From the NCBI GenBank assembly GCA_011365025.1, contig RDOF01000028.1:1-40075 (forward strand): a stretch of 40,075 bases of DNA. Direction: 5' to 3'. Below, one piece after another: positions 7,399 through 14,760 of the stretch. A model generated the notes under the pieces. That model was not told where the DNA came from. It did not search any database and saw nothing but the letters and a program-made list of their open reading frames with translations. A program made the position numbers and the translations under genes. Within the stretch, counting starts at the first letter, position 1; every line of letters starts with the position of its first letter. The DNA comes from Candidatus Thorarchaeota archaeon. GTDB lineage: Archaea > Asgardarchaeota > Thorarchaeia > Thorarchaeales > Thorarchaeaceae.

Positions 7399-8838
7399 AT
7401 GCGGCTGACAACTCAATCAAAACGGATTACAAGTGTCGGTGTCGACATTGGTACATCAACATCTCATGTAGTCTTTAGCTCTCTATTACTTGAGAAAAAT
7501 CCAGCACGCGGTAACGAGAAGTTCGAAATAACAGAACGGAAGATACTGCATTCAGGCCCAATCCATCTCACACCATTCTTAGATGCGAACACAATAGATT
7601 TCATCGCCCTAGAGGCTCTTATTGTTGCAGATTACAAGGCAGCAGGAATAAAGCTAGAAGACATCGATACGGGTGCCGTCATCATTACTGGAGAAACGGC
7701 CAAGAAGGACAACGCAGAAGAGATCGTAAAAGCCCTTGCAGGAGAAACAGGCAAGTTCGTAGCAGCGACAGCAGGACCGAATTTCGAGTCAGTTCTAGCT
7801 GCACACGGGTCTGGCGCAGTGGCACGATCTGCAGCAACCGGCAAGACTGTGATGAATGTAGATATTGGTGGGGGCTCTTCAAACATTGGTGTCTGCGTGA
7901 ATGGGAAGGTTGTTGCCACCTCTGCCACAAACGTTGGAGGCCGATTGGTTGCGACTGATGAGCAGGGGATAATAGTCAGGCTGGAGGGAACTGGTCGAAG
8001 GGTAGGGGAGAGCATAGGCTTAGCATTGAGAATTGGGGAAAAGCTTACAGAAGAGATGCGAAGGGCTCTTGCAGTAGCTTTGGCCAATGCCCTCATTGAA
8101 GCAGCTTGGAAGACTCCGGAGTCGGTGCTGGCAAAGCAGTTGATGATGACCTCACCACTTGAATATCCCGAGCAAATAGATGAAGTGACCTTCTCCGGCG
8201 GAGTCGCAGAATTCATCTATGGAAAAGAAACAAAGGACTACCATGACTTGGGCATAATGCTCTCCGAAGAAATACTCAAGCTTGTGAGGCTGCTTGATAT
8301 ACCAATCACAGAGCCCGAGCACAAGATTCGTGCCACCGTTATTGGAGCTGGTCAGAGCAGCCTTCAAGTGAGCGGGTCAACAACATTCCTCAGCGCGGGT
8401 CTTAGCTACCCGCTTAGAAACCTGCCAGTTCTGACGCCGCACATTCCGAAAGGAAGGACAGATTCGATTGTCGTCAGAAAGGCAATAGATATCGCATTCA
8501 AGAGGTTTGACCTACAAGAGGGCAGGGAATCTTTGATTCTGGCCTTCAATGACTCAGTTCGCCCGTCCTATGAGAGTCTCGCTGCCTTCACAAGAGGAGT
8601 GGTTGATGCGCTACCCTGCACAATTCAATCCGGAAGACCAATCATGATGTGCTTTGACAGTGACATTGGAAACAGCGTCGGAAATGTTATGCGAAGAGAA
8701 ACCGGTATCTCCAATGAAATACTGTCTATCGATGAGATTCAGTTAAGCGAGGGGGACTTCATTGACATTGGGGAACCGATTATTGAGAATGTAGTTGTAC
8801 CAGTCGTGGTGAAGACTCTCGTGTTCAATGGGGCCTAG
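7399..8838 (+). CDS. eutA: EutA-like reactivase of ethanolamine ammonia-lyase
   Basis: The 479-residue protein belongs to the actin/Hsp70-type ATPase fold. It has the phosphate-1 loop SVGVDIGTSTSHVVF at the N-terminus and a second phosphate loop MNVDIGGGSSNIGVC at about residues 152-166. EutA removes damaged cobalamin from ethanolamine ammonia-lyase (EutBC) in exchange for fresh cofactor, at the cost of ATP. Length and motif order fit EutA of bacteria (about 470 residues). No eutB, eutC or microcompartment gene is in the window, and the flanking genes are unrelated, so partner and substrate are inferred from homology only. A purine-rich stretch, GAGGAGGGCGGT, lies upstream of the ATG at 7399. 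Confidence 0.85.
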   Translation: MRLTTQSKRITSVGVDIGTSTSHVVFSSLLLEKNPARGNEKFEITERKILHSGPIHLTPFLDANTIDFIALEALIVADYKAAGIKLEDIDTGAVIITGETAKKDNAEEIVKALAGETGKFVAATAGPNFESVLAAHGSGAVARSAATGKTVMNVDIGGGSSNIGVCVNGKVVATSATNVGGRLVATDEQGIIVRLEGTGRRVGESIGLALRIGEKLTEEMRRALAVALANALIEAAWKTPESVLAKQLMMTSPLEYPEQIDEVTFSGGVAEFIYGKETKDYHDLGIMLSEEILKLVRLLDIPITEPEHKIRATVIGAGQSSLQVSGSTTFLSAGLSYPLRNLPVLTPHIPKGRTDSIVVRKAIDIAFKRFDLQEGRESLILAFNDSVRPSYESLAAFTRGVVDALPCTIQSGRPIMMCFDSDIGNSVGNVMRRETGISNEILSIDEIQLSEGDFIDIGEPIIENVVVPVVVKTLVFNGA

Positions 8839-8851
8839 TCCAACTACCTCC

Positions 8852-10018
8852 CTAGAATTCTCTCTTGAATACATTCAGTCTGGATTCCTTCAATCGGGAT
8901 AGCAGAATGTAGTGAAGTGGGATAGTGACCCCTGGAGCCCTTTCATCTTCTCCAGGAGGAACTCCCTCCTCTGAAGCTTCATCTTCGCGTACCTCAACAA
9001 ATTCTTGGTCTTGGACATGGAGCGGCTGCTTTCTAACCAGGAGAGCAGTTCCAAGTATTGGAATTACAGGAAAGGGGATAACTTGATACAGGAGCGACAT
9101 TTCAGGACTTAACGGAAATGCGAAAAGGATAGCTAGCCCTGAATAAGCTATAACCCAAGACGACAGAGCCAATCCAAAAGCCCTCCTCCTTGACACTTGC
9201 CCTCGTAGAAATCGTAGAGCCTCGAAGGTGAAATAAAACTCAAGAAAGAAAAGCGCTAGAAAGCCCAGATCCAGTGGATAGGGAACTCCGTAATAGCTAA
9301 ACTGAACGAGCCAATCCATCAACAAGTACTCCCAGGTGTAGTTGTATACGCCTACAGAAGAAACGAAGCCGGCAGTAAACACGGTTTCACCTGCACCACC
9401 AAAGTTGTATGCTACGATGGCCGGAGAAACCAATGTGACCAAGGAACCAAGAACAAGGGCCAAGACCCAATTTCTCGTTGGAAGGAAGTGTCTTTTTGCG
9501 CCTTGCGGACGATGAGAATCCATGTCGAGCAGCGTAGCCTGGCGAAGTATCATTGGAAAGAAGATGAACAATATGAGTATCCATGGAGTGTTCGTTGAGG
9601 TATAGAAGTAGGTGTACCTCATTGGATTATGACGAAGACTTGGCTGTACGAGCGTAGTAATGAAATAATCCAGTACTATAGTGACCAGAATTGCGGCTAG
9701 CATTGGTCTTCTCAGAGACTGACCCCGATTCGCACGAATAACCCTGTAGTTGAAGCAGAAGCCTGGAAGGGCGGTCACGATAGCCGTTGCCGTCATCTCA
9801 TCAATTACCCAATAGAACTCCAAGCCAGGAAATGGTAGAAAATCGCCCACGATAGTCGTCGATGTGAATGTGAATATACGGGAAGAATACAGGATATTCA
9901 AGGCACCTACGTATCCAGACCATTCGTAATAGATAATCGTCATCGGCACAACAAGGAATAGAAGGAGCTTCAGGAGAGACCGGAATAGCGCATTTGGAGC
10001 CCCTTGGACCGACGACAT
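8852..10018 (-). CDS. Multispanning membrane protein of unknown function
   Basis: The protein of about 388 residues has some eight or nine hydrophobic segments separated by short loops, and a charged cytoplasmic tail rich in Glu (EVREDEASEEG) before a final basic stretch. I do not recognise a transporter or enzyme motif. The ATG at 10018 (MSSVQGAPN) is favoured because GGGGA lies 7 nt upstream; upstream in-frame ATG codons at 10090 and 10072 have no such site and would add a polar leader. Its stop lies 13 nt from the convergent eutA stop. It may be a lineage-specific membrane protein. Confidence 0.65.
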   Translation of the reverse strand: MSSVQGAPNALFRSLLKLLLFLVVPMTIIYYEWSGYVGALNILYSSRIFTFTSTTIVGDFLPFPGLEFYWVIDEMTATAIVTALPGFCFNYRVIRANRGQSLRRPMLAAILVTIVLDYFITTLVQPSLRHNPMRYTYFYTSTNTPWILILFIFFPMILRQATLLDMDSHRPQGAKRHFLPTRNWVLALVLGSLVTLVSPAIVAYNFGGAGETVFTAGFVSSVGVYNYTWEYLLMDWLVQFSYYGVPYPLDLGFLALFFLEFYFTFEALRFLRGQVSRRRAFGLALSSWVIAYSGLAILFAFPLSPEMSLLYQVIPFPVIPILGTALLVRKQPLHVQDQEFVEVREDEASEEGVPPGEDERAPGVTIPLHYILLSRLKESRLNVFKREF

Positions 10019-10177
10019 CACAGATTCCCCACAATGAGAATTGACCTGTGTTCTATTCTTTGGTTGTAGCATATTAATTGAATGATTCAATCAAGCAGAA
10101 TTAGCAGCTAAGAATTATCTACCACTGTCATTGAGAAAGGCAAAAAAAGGTAAGGCTATTTGAAAGGGCAGATGGCC

Positions 10178-10954
10178 ATGACGAATACACGAGACATCCT
10201 TGAATTGTTGGCTTCCGGAGAAATCAGCATTGATCAAGCGGAAAAAGAGCTACGCAATTTGGCATTAGCTGAAGTTGGGAGAATTGGCATGGTTGATGTA
10301 AGTCGGGAGGAGCGAAGTGGAATTCCCGAAGTAGTTCTTGCGGAAACGAAAACCGTAGAAATGCTCACTAGGATTGTCGAAGTAATGGTCAGCCGCAATA
10401 ATGTGGTTCTCCTAACAAGAGCCAACCAAGCCAAATATGAAGCTTTGCAGAGAGCTCATCCCAACCTCAAATATGATGCAATGGGACACCAAGACCATCT
10501 TACAATCTTGGCCTGCAACGAACAATGGAGGGAGCCGCCCAAAAAGGGCAAGATTGCAATCCTCACTGCAGGAACTTCTGACATTGTGTACGCTCAGGAG
10601 GCAGAGGCATTAGCTCGAATTCTTGGTGTTGAAGCATTGGTGTTTCATGATGTAGGCGTGGCGGGAATCCATCGCCTGATTGAGCCTATAAAAGAGATTT
10701 CTGAGAAGGATGTTGATGCCCTAGTGGTTTTTGCAGGAATGGAGGGCGCACTTCCAACGGTAGTTGCATCGCTTGTTGACATTCCTGTAATTGGTGTTCC
10801 AGTACCAACTGGTTACGGCCATGGCGGAAAGGGAGAGACTGCTCTTGCATCCATGTTACAGTCTTGTGCGCCGGGACTGGCGGTCGTTAATATTGGGAAT
10901 GGTCTTGGAGCCGGAGCGGTTGCGTGCCTTATAGCCAAGAGACGTGTCAAATAG
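10178..10954 (+). CDS. larB: LarB, pyridinium-3,5-biscarboxylic acid mononucleotide synthase
   Basis: The protein of about 258 residues has the LarB layout: a small N-terminal domain (RDILELLASGEISIDQAEKEL), then a domain related to AIR carboxylase (PurE) with VFHDVGVAGIHRL, VFAGMEGALPTVVASLVDIPV and the Gly-rich GYGHGGKGETALASML and VVNIGNGLGAGAVA. LarB carboxylates and hydrolyses nicotinic acid adenine dinucleotide, the first step of the nickel-pincer cofactor of lactate racemase. LarA, LarC and LarE are absent from the window. In-frame starts are TTG 10160, ATG 10172 and ATG 10178; the last has GAAAGGG 9 nt upstream. PurE itself is shorter and lacks the N-terminal part. Confidence 0.88.
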   Translation: MTNTRDILELLASGEISIDQAEKELRNLALAEVGRIGMVDVSREERSGIPEVVLAETKTVEMLTRIVEVMVSRNNVVLLTRANQAKYEALQRAHPNLKYDAMGHQDHLTILACNEQWREPPKKGKIAILTAGTSDIVYAQEAEALARILGVEALVFHDVGVAGIHRLIEPIKEISEKDVDALVVFAGMEGALPTVVASLVDIPVIGVPVPTGYGHGGKGETALASMLQSCAPGLAVVNIGNGLGAGAVACLIAKRRVK

Positions 10955-11154
10955 GCCGTAGAAGGAGATTCGTTAGGCATGCCTATGATTTTCTGATTCC
11001 TCTTGGTGCTTTCAACATGGACCCCATCTAGGAACCACTGATACAGAGAGGAAAGGGACATCTTCTTTGAAGTCATCTTTGATTGAAATTTATTCTAAGT
11101 CAGAGGTCATGCGCGAAGCGTGTACAATGCATCAAGGAAACGATTCTCTCTGGC

Positions 11155-11192
11155 AATAAAGAAACAAAGGGGGAAGATCCCCCATTCTTTGT
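11155..11192 (-). terminator. Stem-loop terminator downstream of the first OB-fold gene
   Basis: GGGGGA (11169-11174) pairs with TCCCCC (11178-11183) around a 3-nt loop, and the outer ACAAA/TTTGT pair extends the stem with a small bulge. Read on the minus strand, the stem begins a few bases after the TAG of the OB-fold gene and runs into a T-rich stretch, as in an intrinsic terminator. Confidence 0.55.
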
Positions 11193-11198
11193 CTATTG

Positions 11199-11723
11199 CT
11201 AGTAATCACGATATCCTCGTCGGTCTCGGCCGCCACCTCGTTGGTCTCTACCGTAGTCTCCGCCACCTCGGCGATCTCGGCCATATCCGCCGCCACCACC
11301 ACCACCACCACCTCGACGGTCATATCCTCCGCCTCCGTAATAGCGTCTTGGGCGTTCATGTTCTGCCTCAGAAAGGTCGTTCTCGCGATTTACTTCAGGA
11401 ATCTCCTCCTCAGCATCGGCAAGGACACCGTATTTTCCGATGTTCAGTCGCAGATGACCTTGAAAGAGTCCTGTGTATCCATTCTCCAGTTTGTAGGTCT
11501 TCTCGACCTCTATGGTTTCAATGGATTCATTCCACAAGGGCATAACTACGATTCCAGTTGCATCTCCAACAATGGCATCAGCAACTCGATGAGTCTGTCC
11601 ATCTCGCCGTGAGGTAACCTCACGGGTTTCATTCTTCTCAAGTACCTTAAAGGTGACAGTCAGATTCTTCATCCCAGGGGCGAGTTCAGCGACCGTCACA
11701 ACTACGGGCTCAGTTTCAGCCAT
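11199..11723 (-). CDS. Single-stranded nucleic-acid-binding OB-fold protein with Gly/Arg-rich tail (SSB-like, paralogue 1)
   Basis: The first ~100 residues form an OB fold: VAELAPGMKNLTVTFKVLE, HRVADAIVGDATGIVVMPLW and NGYTGLFQGHLRLNIGKYG. This order is typical of the simple archaeal SSB/RPA-like proteins that coat single-stranded DNA or RNA. An acidic linker follows, then a C-terminal tail of about 45 residues made of GGGG, DRRGG and GRD units resembling RGG boxes. The ATG at 11723 opens the conserved part; the upstream in-frame start at 11747 is less likely. A second gene at 28612-29175 has the same layout. A stem-loop terminator follows the stop. Confidence 0.82.
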   Translation of the reverse strand: MAETEPVVVTVAELAPGMKNLTVTFKVLEKNETREVTSRRDGQTHRVADAIVGDATGIVVMPLWNESIETIEVEKTYKLENGYTGLFQGHLRLNIGKYGVLADAEEEIPEVNRENDLSEAEHERPRRYYGGGGYDRRGGGGGGGGGYGRDRRGGGDYGRDQRGGGRDRRGYRDY

Positions 11724-12202
11724 GCTTATCACGTAGCCTTTTTTCAATGACAGGATGTAAAACGAGCAAGGGTCTTCTGGAATACGATACTCAACACAGG
11801 AGCCGATTCGGTGAAAACGGCAAACCTCGTAATCGAACCTGCACTCTTACAAGAAAAACAACTCCTAATAAAGATGATTCAAGATGTGGATTTTATTCCT
11901 CAACTTCTCATACCTGATGTTAGAAAGAAATCGAGGCAGCAAGAATGAGAAGATAGGAGGAATGAAGCTGAAGATACCCATGAAGGTGCTGTAAAGGTTA
12001 AACCACTTTGCGCCTAAGCCTAGAATAAAAGGGGCCATTTTTGCTTCGTTAGCTTTTACGCCCTTTGCCGCTCAGCTTTATGTGGGCTGCGGCAGCATCT
12101 GAAGTCGCAAAGTACACCACCATGGCGCCAGGCTTCATGGGTCCGTGGTGCGGAGGGAGGGTAAACAAACTGAAATAAGTAAGCAAATCAAAACAACATA
12201 CC
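11724..12202. other. Noncoding region between the OB-fold gene and the YdeI-like gene
   Basis: About 480 bases without a convincing gene. The right part contains a stable imperfect hairpin at 12066-12094. A minus-strand frame across the region lacks a ribosome site and family-like features. No tRNA fold was found. Promoters of the two flanking divergent genes must lie here, but I see no clear TATA box. Confidence 0.4.
12066..12094. other. Imperfect GC-rich hairpin
   Basis: TGCCG (12066-12070) pairs with CGGCA (12090-12094), and CAGC (12073-12076) with GCTG (12086-12089), leaving a CT bulge and a 9-nt loop. It lies about 110 nt upstream of the YdeI-like gene. It could be part of a structured leader or an unrelated noncoding RNA. 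Confidence 0.3.
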
Positions 12203-12790
12203 ATGACAAAGAAGGATCCTAAGGTTGATGCATATTTAATCAAAGCCAAAAAGTGGCAGGAGGAATTTAAGAAATTGAGAATGATCCTTCTTGACTGCGG
12301 GCTGACCGAGGAACTGAAGTGGGGTAAACCTTGTTACACGTTTCAGAAAAGTAACATAGTCCTAATTCATGGATTCAAAGAATACTGCGCGCTTCTGTTT
12401 TTCAAAGGTGCGTTGTTAAATGATGTCAATGGTATTCTAATCTCACAAACGGAGAATACACAGGCGACACGCCAGATTCGGTTCACCAATGCTCGAGAAA
12501 TAGTTGAGATGGAACCCATCTTGAAAGCCTACATTCACGAAGCCGTTGAAGTGGAAAAAGCCGGTTTGAAAGTGGATTTCAAGAAGACTACAGAATTCAT
12601 AATTCCTGAAGAATTTCAAATTAGATTAGATGAAATCCCTGCCTTGAAAACTGCTTTTAATGCATTGACGCCAGGACGGCAAAGAGCATACATTCTTTAC
12701 TTTTCTGCACCCAAGCAATCCAAAACTCGGGAGTCAAGGGTTGAAAAATGTATGCAGCAAATTCTCAATGGAAAGGGACTAAATGATTAG
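12203..12790 (+). CDS. YdeI/OmpD-associated-family protein (DUF1801 domain)
   Basis: The 195-residue soluble protein begins with MTKKDPKVDAYL and shows the DUF1801 pattern: a helix KWQEEFKKLRMILLDCGL, then EELKWGKPCYTF and a strand with CALLFFKGALLND. The C-terminal part (IPEEFQIRLDEIPALKTAF and LTPGRQRAYILYFSAPKQSKTRESR) is the conserved YdeI/OmdA end. Bacterial members have been linked to tolerance of antimicrobial peptides, but the molecular function is unknown. The family is common in bacteria, and this gene looks richer in A+T and Lys codons than its neighbours, which suggests acquisition from bacteria. It stands alone and is followed by a stem-loop plus T-run. Confidence 0.85.
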   Translation: MTKKDPKVDAYLIKAKKWQEEFKKLRMILLDCGLTEELKWGKPCYTFQKSNIVLIHGFKEYCALLFFKGALLNDVNGILISQTENTQATRQIRFTNAREIVEMEPILKAYIHEAVEVEKAGLKVDFKKTTEFIIPEEFQIRLDEIPALKTAFNALTPGRQRAYILYFSAPKQSKTRESRVEKCMQQILNGKGLND

Positions 12791-12843
12791 TTCATTCGAT
12801 GAGAAAATGAATCAATCATGATTCCAAAGAATCCTAGTTAGTG

Positions 12844-12871
12844 ATTAACAGATTTTTCTGTTAATGTTTTT
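12844..12871 (+). terminator. Intrinsic terminator of the YdeI-like gene
   Basis: ATTAACAG (12844-12851) and CTGTTAAT (12858-12865) form a perfect 8-bp stem around ATTTTT, and the stem is followed by GTTTTT. It begins about 54 nt after the stop codon and points in the gene's direction. Confidence 0.6.
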
Positions 12872-12911
12872 CCATGACCTAATGAAGTCATGGACTCATG
12901 ACTCGATGAAG
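12871..12911. repeat. Overlapping inverted repeats and imperfect direct repeat upstream of corA
   Basis: TCCATGAC (12871-12878) pairs with GTCATGGA (12887-12894). The same GTCATG (12887-12892) can instead pair with CATGAC (12897-12902) around GACT, so the two hairpins exclude each other. The segments starting at 12873 and 12897 are also imperfect direct repeats (CATGACCTAATGAAG and CATGACTCGATGAAG). The position is about 120-160 nt before the corA start. Confidence 0.5.
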
Positions 12912-13028
12912 ACTCAGTTCCTTTCTAATATATGACCTGAGTGTAATCCTCACCTTCTAATAGCAAGAAGGCAACGTTATAGCTGCTAAACCGCTCGGCG
13001 TAATGAAGTAGTCTGCAGATTCAAGGCT

Positions 13029-14090
13029 GTGATAAGACTGAGTCAGAAAGATGCAAAGGTGGGGCTACCCCCAGGTACACTGGTTCATACTGGCGAGAGC
13101 CGTACTGAAGCAGTAACAATGTATGTGATGGAGTTTGACAACGGGGATATGAGGGAATATGAGGCCGATTCAATTGAGGATTGCTCTCCACCCCTAACGA
13201 AAACTGCAACGAAATGGGTTCATGTCAACGGAGTACACAATGTGGATATTATCAAGAAAATTGGAGACTACTACAACATTCATCCACTTTTATTGGAAGA
13301 CATCTCAAGCACTCAACAGCGGCCCAAACTTGAACAAATGGCAAATGGCGTCTATGTTGTTATTCGGGCGTTTGGCTTGGAGTCGGAAGACAACGAAATT
13401 ACATCGGAGCAGGTCAGTATCATGTTTGGTCAGCATTTCGTCCTTTCTTTTCAGGAGTCATCCGAGGACTTCTTTGGTGCAATTCGAGGTCGTGCACGTC
13501 AAAGAGGAGAACGGCTACGGCAAGGCAATGCGGACTACATCGCGTATGCTTTACTTGATTTGCTTGTGGACAAGTACTTCGTCGTTCTTGAGGAAATAGG
13601 AGATCAAATCGAGGATTTGGAGGATGACCTAGTTGAGAATGCCACCACAAACATGCTCCACCGCATCTATCGAACAAAACGGTCGCTTCTATCGTTCCGA
13701 AGACATATCTGGCCTCTCCGAGAAGTTGTACTGAGGCTTGAGCGAGACCAAACGCAGTATGTAAGGAATGAGAATCGCGTATTTTTGCTTGACCTATACG
13801 ACCATGTCATCAGAGCAACAGACCACGTTGAAACTTACCGTGAGTCGATTACTGGCATGATTGACATCTACCTATCTGGGGTTAGCAATAGAATGAATGA
13901 AGTCATGAAGGTACTCACTGTTGTTTCGACAATTTTCGTTCCATTAACATTGGCCGCATCCATCTACGGGATGAATTGGCATTACATGCCCGAGCTGGAG
14001 TTCGTTTATGGATATCCTATATTCCTAGCCGCAATGTTTGTTGTGTCACTGGTGCAAGTTGCATACTTCAGAAGGCGTGGGTGGATGTAG
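13029..14090 (+). CDS. corA: CorA-family divalent-metal (Mg2+/Co2+) channel
   Basis: The 353-residue protein has a large cytoplasmic N-terminal domain that opens with VGLPPGTLVHTGE, a long helix (about residues 150-290) and two C-terminal membrane helices. The first helix ends in the CorA signature SIYGMN (Gly314-Met315-Asn316), the selectivity filter of the pentameric pore. A short extracellular loop and the last helix, with a basic tail (FRRRGWM), follow. It admits Mg2+ along the membrane potential and is gated by intracellular Mg2+. The GTG at 13029 fits the family N-terminus. It is monocistronic; the repeats at 12871-12911 lie upstream. Confidence 0.92.
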   Translation: MIRLSQKDAKVGLPPGTLVHTGESRTEAVTMYVMEFDNGDMREYEADSIEDCSPPLTKTATKWVHVNGVHNVDIIKKIGDYYNIHPLLLEDISSTQQRPKLEQMANGVYVVIRAFGLESEDNEITSEQVSIMFGQHFVLSFQESSEDFFGAIRGRARQRGERLRQGNADYIAYALLDLLVDKYFVVLEEIGDQIEDLEDDLVENATTNMLHRIYRTKRSLLSFRRHIWPLREVVLRLERDQTQYVRNENRVFLLDLYDHVIRATDHVETYRESITGMIDIYLSGVSNRMNEVMKVLTVVSTIFVPLTLAASIYGMNWHYMPELEFVYGYPIFLAAMFVVSLVQVAYFRRRGWM

Positions 14091-14172
14091 CTCGGAGCCA
14101 GATAGAGAGAAGTCTCCTTCAGCTTTCCTTTGATAAGATTTGGCGACGCGCCTGAATCTTCAATTCGCTTCA

Positions 14173-14640
14173 TCAATGTCCTAGCTCATTACTAGAGGCC
14201 AGCTGGCTAACAACTATCAGCCCTGCAATTATAATCAATGGGCCGGCGAAGGTAATTGCCCCTCCAACGCCCCATAGGAAGGTGTCTTCAATGCTGACGC
14301 GCACCAGAATATTCCCAAGCATATATGAGGCAAATCCCAATACTATCAGAACCAAACCGGGCTTCATATTGGGACTGCTTACTTTGAGGTCTTCCGATTT
14401 CCCGGCGGTTGGCGCCTTTGATGGTACTACATCGGATCGAAAGAACCGACAGCCATCCTCCGTTAGGTGCCCCTTGAGCCGTCCGCTTTCGGTCAACCGC
14501 AGAATTAACGTCCTTGCCTCATCAGGACTTACGCTCAGCATTTCGCCAATGATCTCAATAGAGCTAACATTGCTCTCCACCAGATGAACGACTTTGGAAT
14601 CCAATTCAGACATTGCGTCTACCACACTGCTTTCAATCAT
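14173..14640 (-). CDS. Small HTH-like protein with two C-terminal TM helices
   Basis: The 155-residue protein has an N-terminal helical region, about residues 10-68, with a winged-helix-like pattern: SIEIIGEMLSVSPDEARTLILRLTESGRLKG, then EDGCRFFRS. After a Pro/Ser/Lys-rich linker come two hydrophobic helices (about 93-115 and 120-146). The design suggests a membrane-tethered DNA- or protein-binding module. I do not recognise a named family. An in-frame ATG at 14613 is an alternative start. It lies about 120 nt downstream of the PAS/kinase-like gene on the same strand, so the two may share a transcript. Confidence 0.6.
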   Translation of the reverse strand: MIESSVVDAMSELDSKVVHLVESNVSSIEIIGEMLSVSPDEARTLILRLTESGRLKGHLTEDGCRFFRSDVVPSKAPTAGKSEDLKVSSPNMKPGLVLIVLGFASYMLGNILVRVSIEDTFLWGVGGAITFAGPLIIIAGLIVVSQLASSNELGH

Positions 14641-14760
14641 CGTTAGTCATTGAAGATTTGCGGTTCAAGCAATATAACCCAGAGTCACCTTTAATGGACA
14701 CGACTAAGGGACACATGTTGAGGACTCCAAATGTTACTTTGATTAGCCTTGCATCAAAAT

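Noticed and set aside
11120..11545. Plus-strand frame with a His-rich stretch across the first OB-fold gene
   Set aside because: The His run is the antisense of the Gly-rich tail codons; the minus-strand OB fold is the real gene.
11805..11850. Possible tRNA T-arm (ATCGAACCTGC) in the noncoding stretch
   Set aside because: No acceptor stem, D-arm or anticodon arm could be folded around it.
12049..12249. 66-codon minus-strand frame overlapping the YdeI-like start
   Set aside because: Its start lies inside the YdeI-like gene, there is no ribosome site, and only the last 29 residues look protein-like; the sequence is better explained by the hairpin and noncoding leader.
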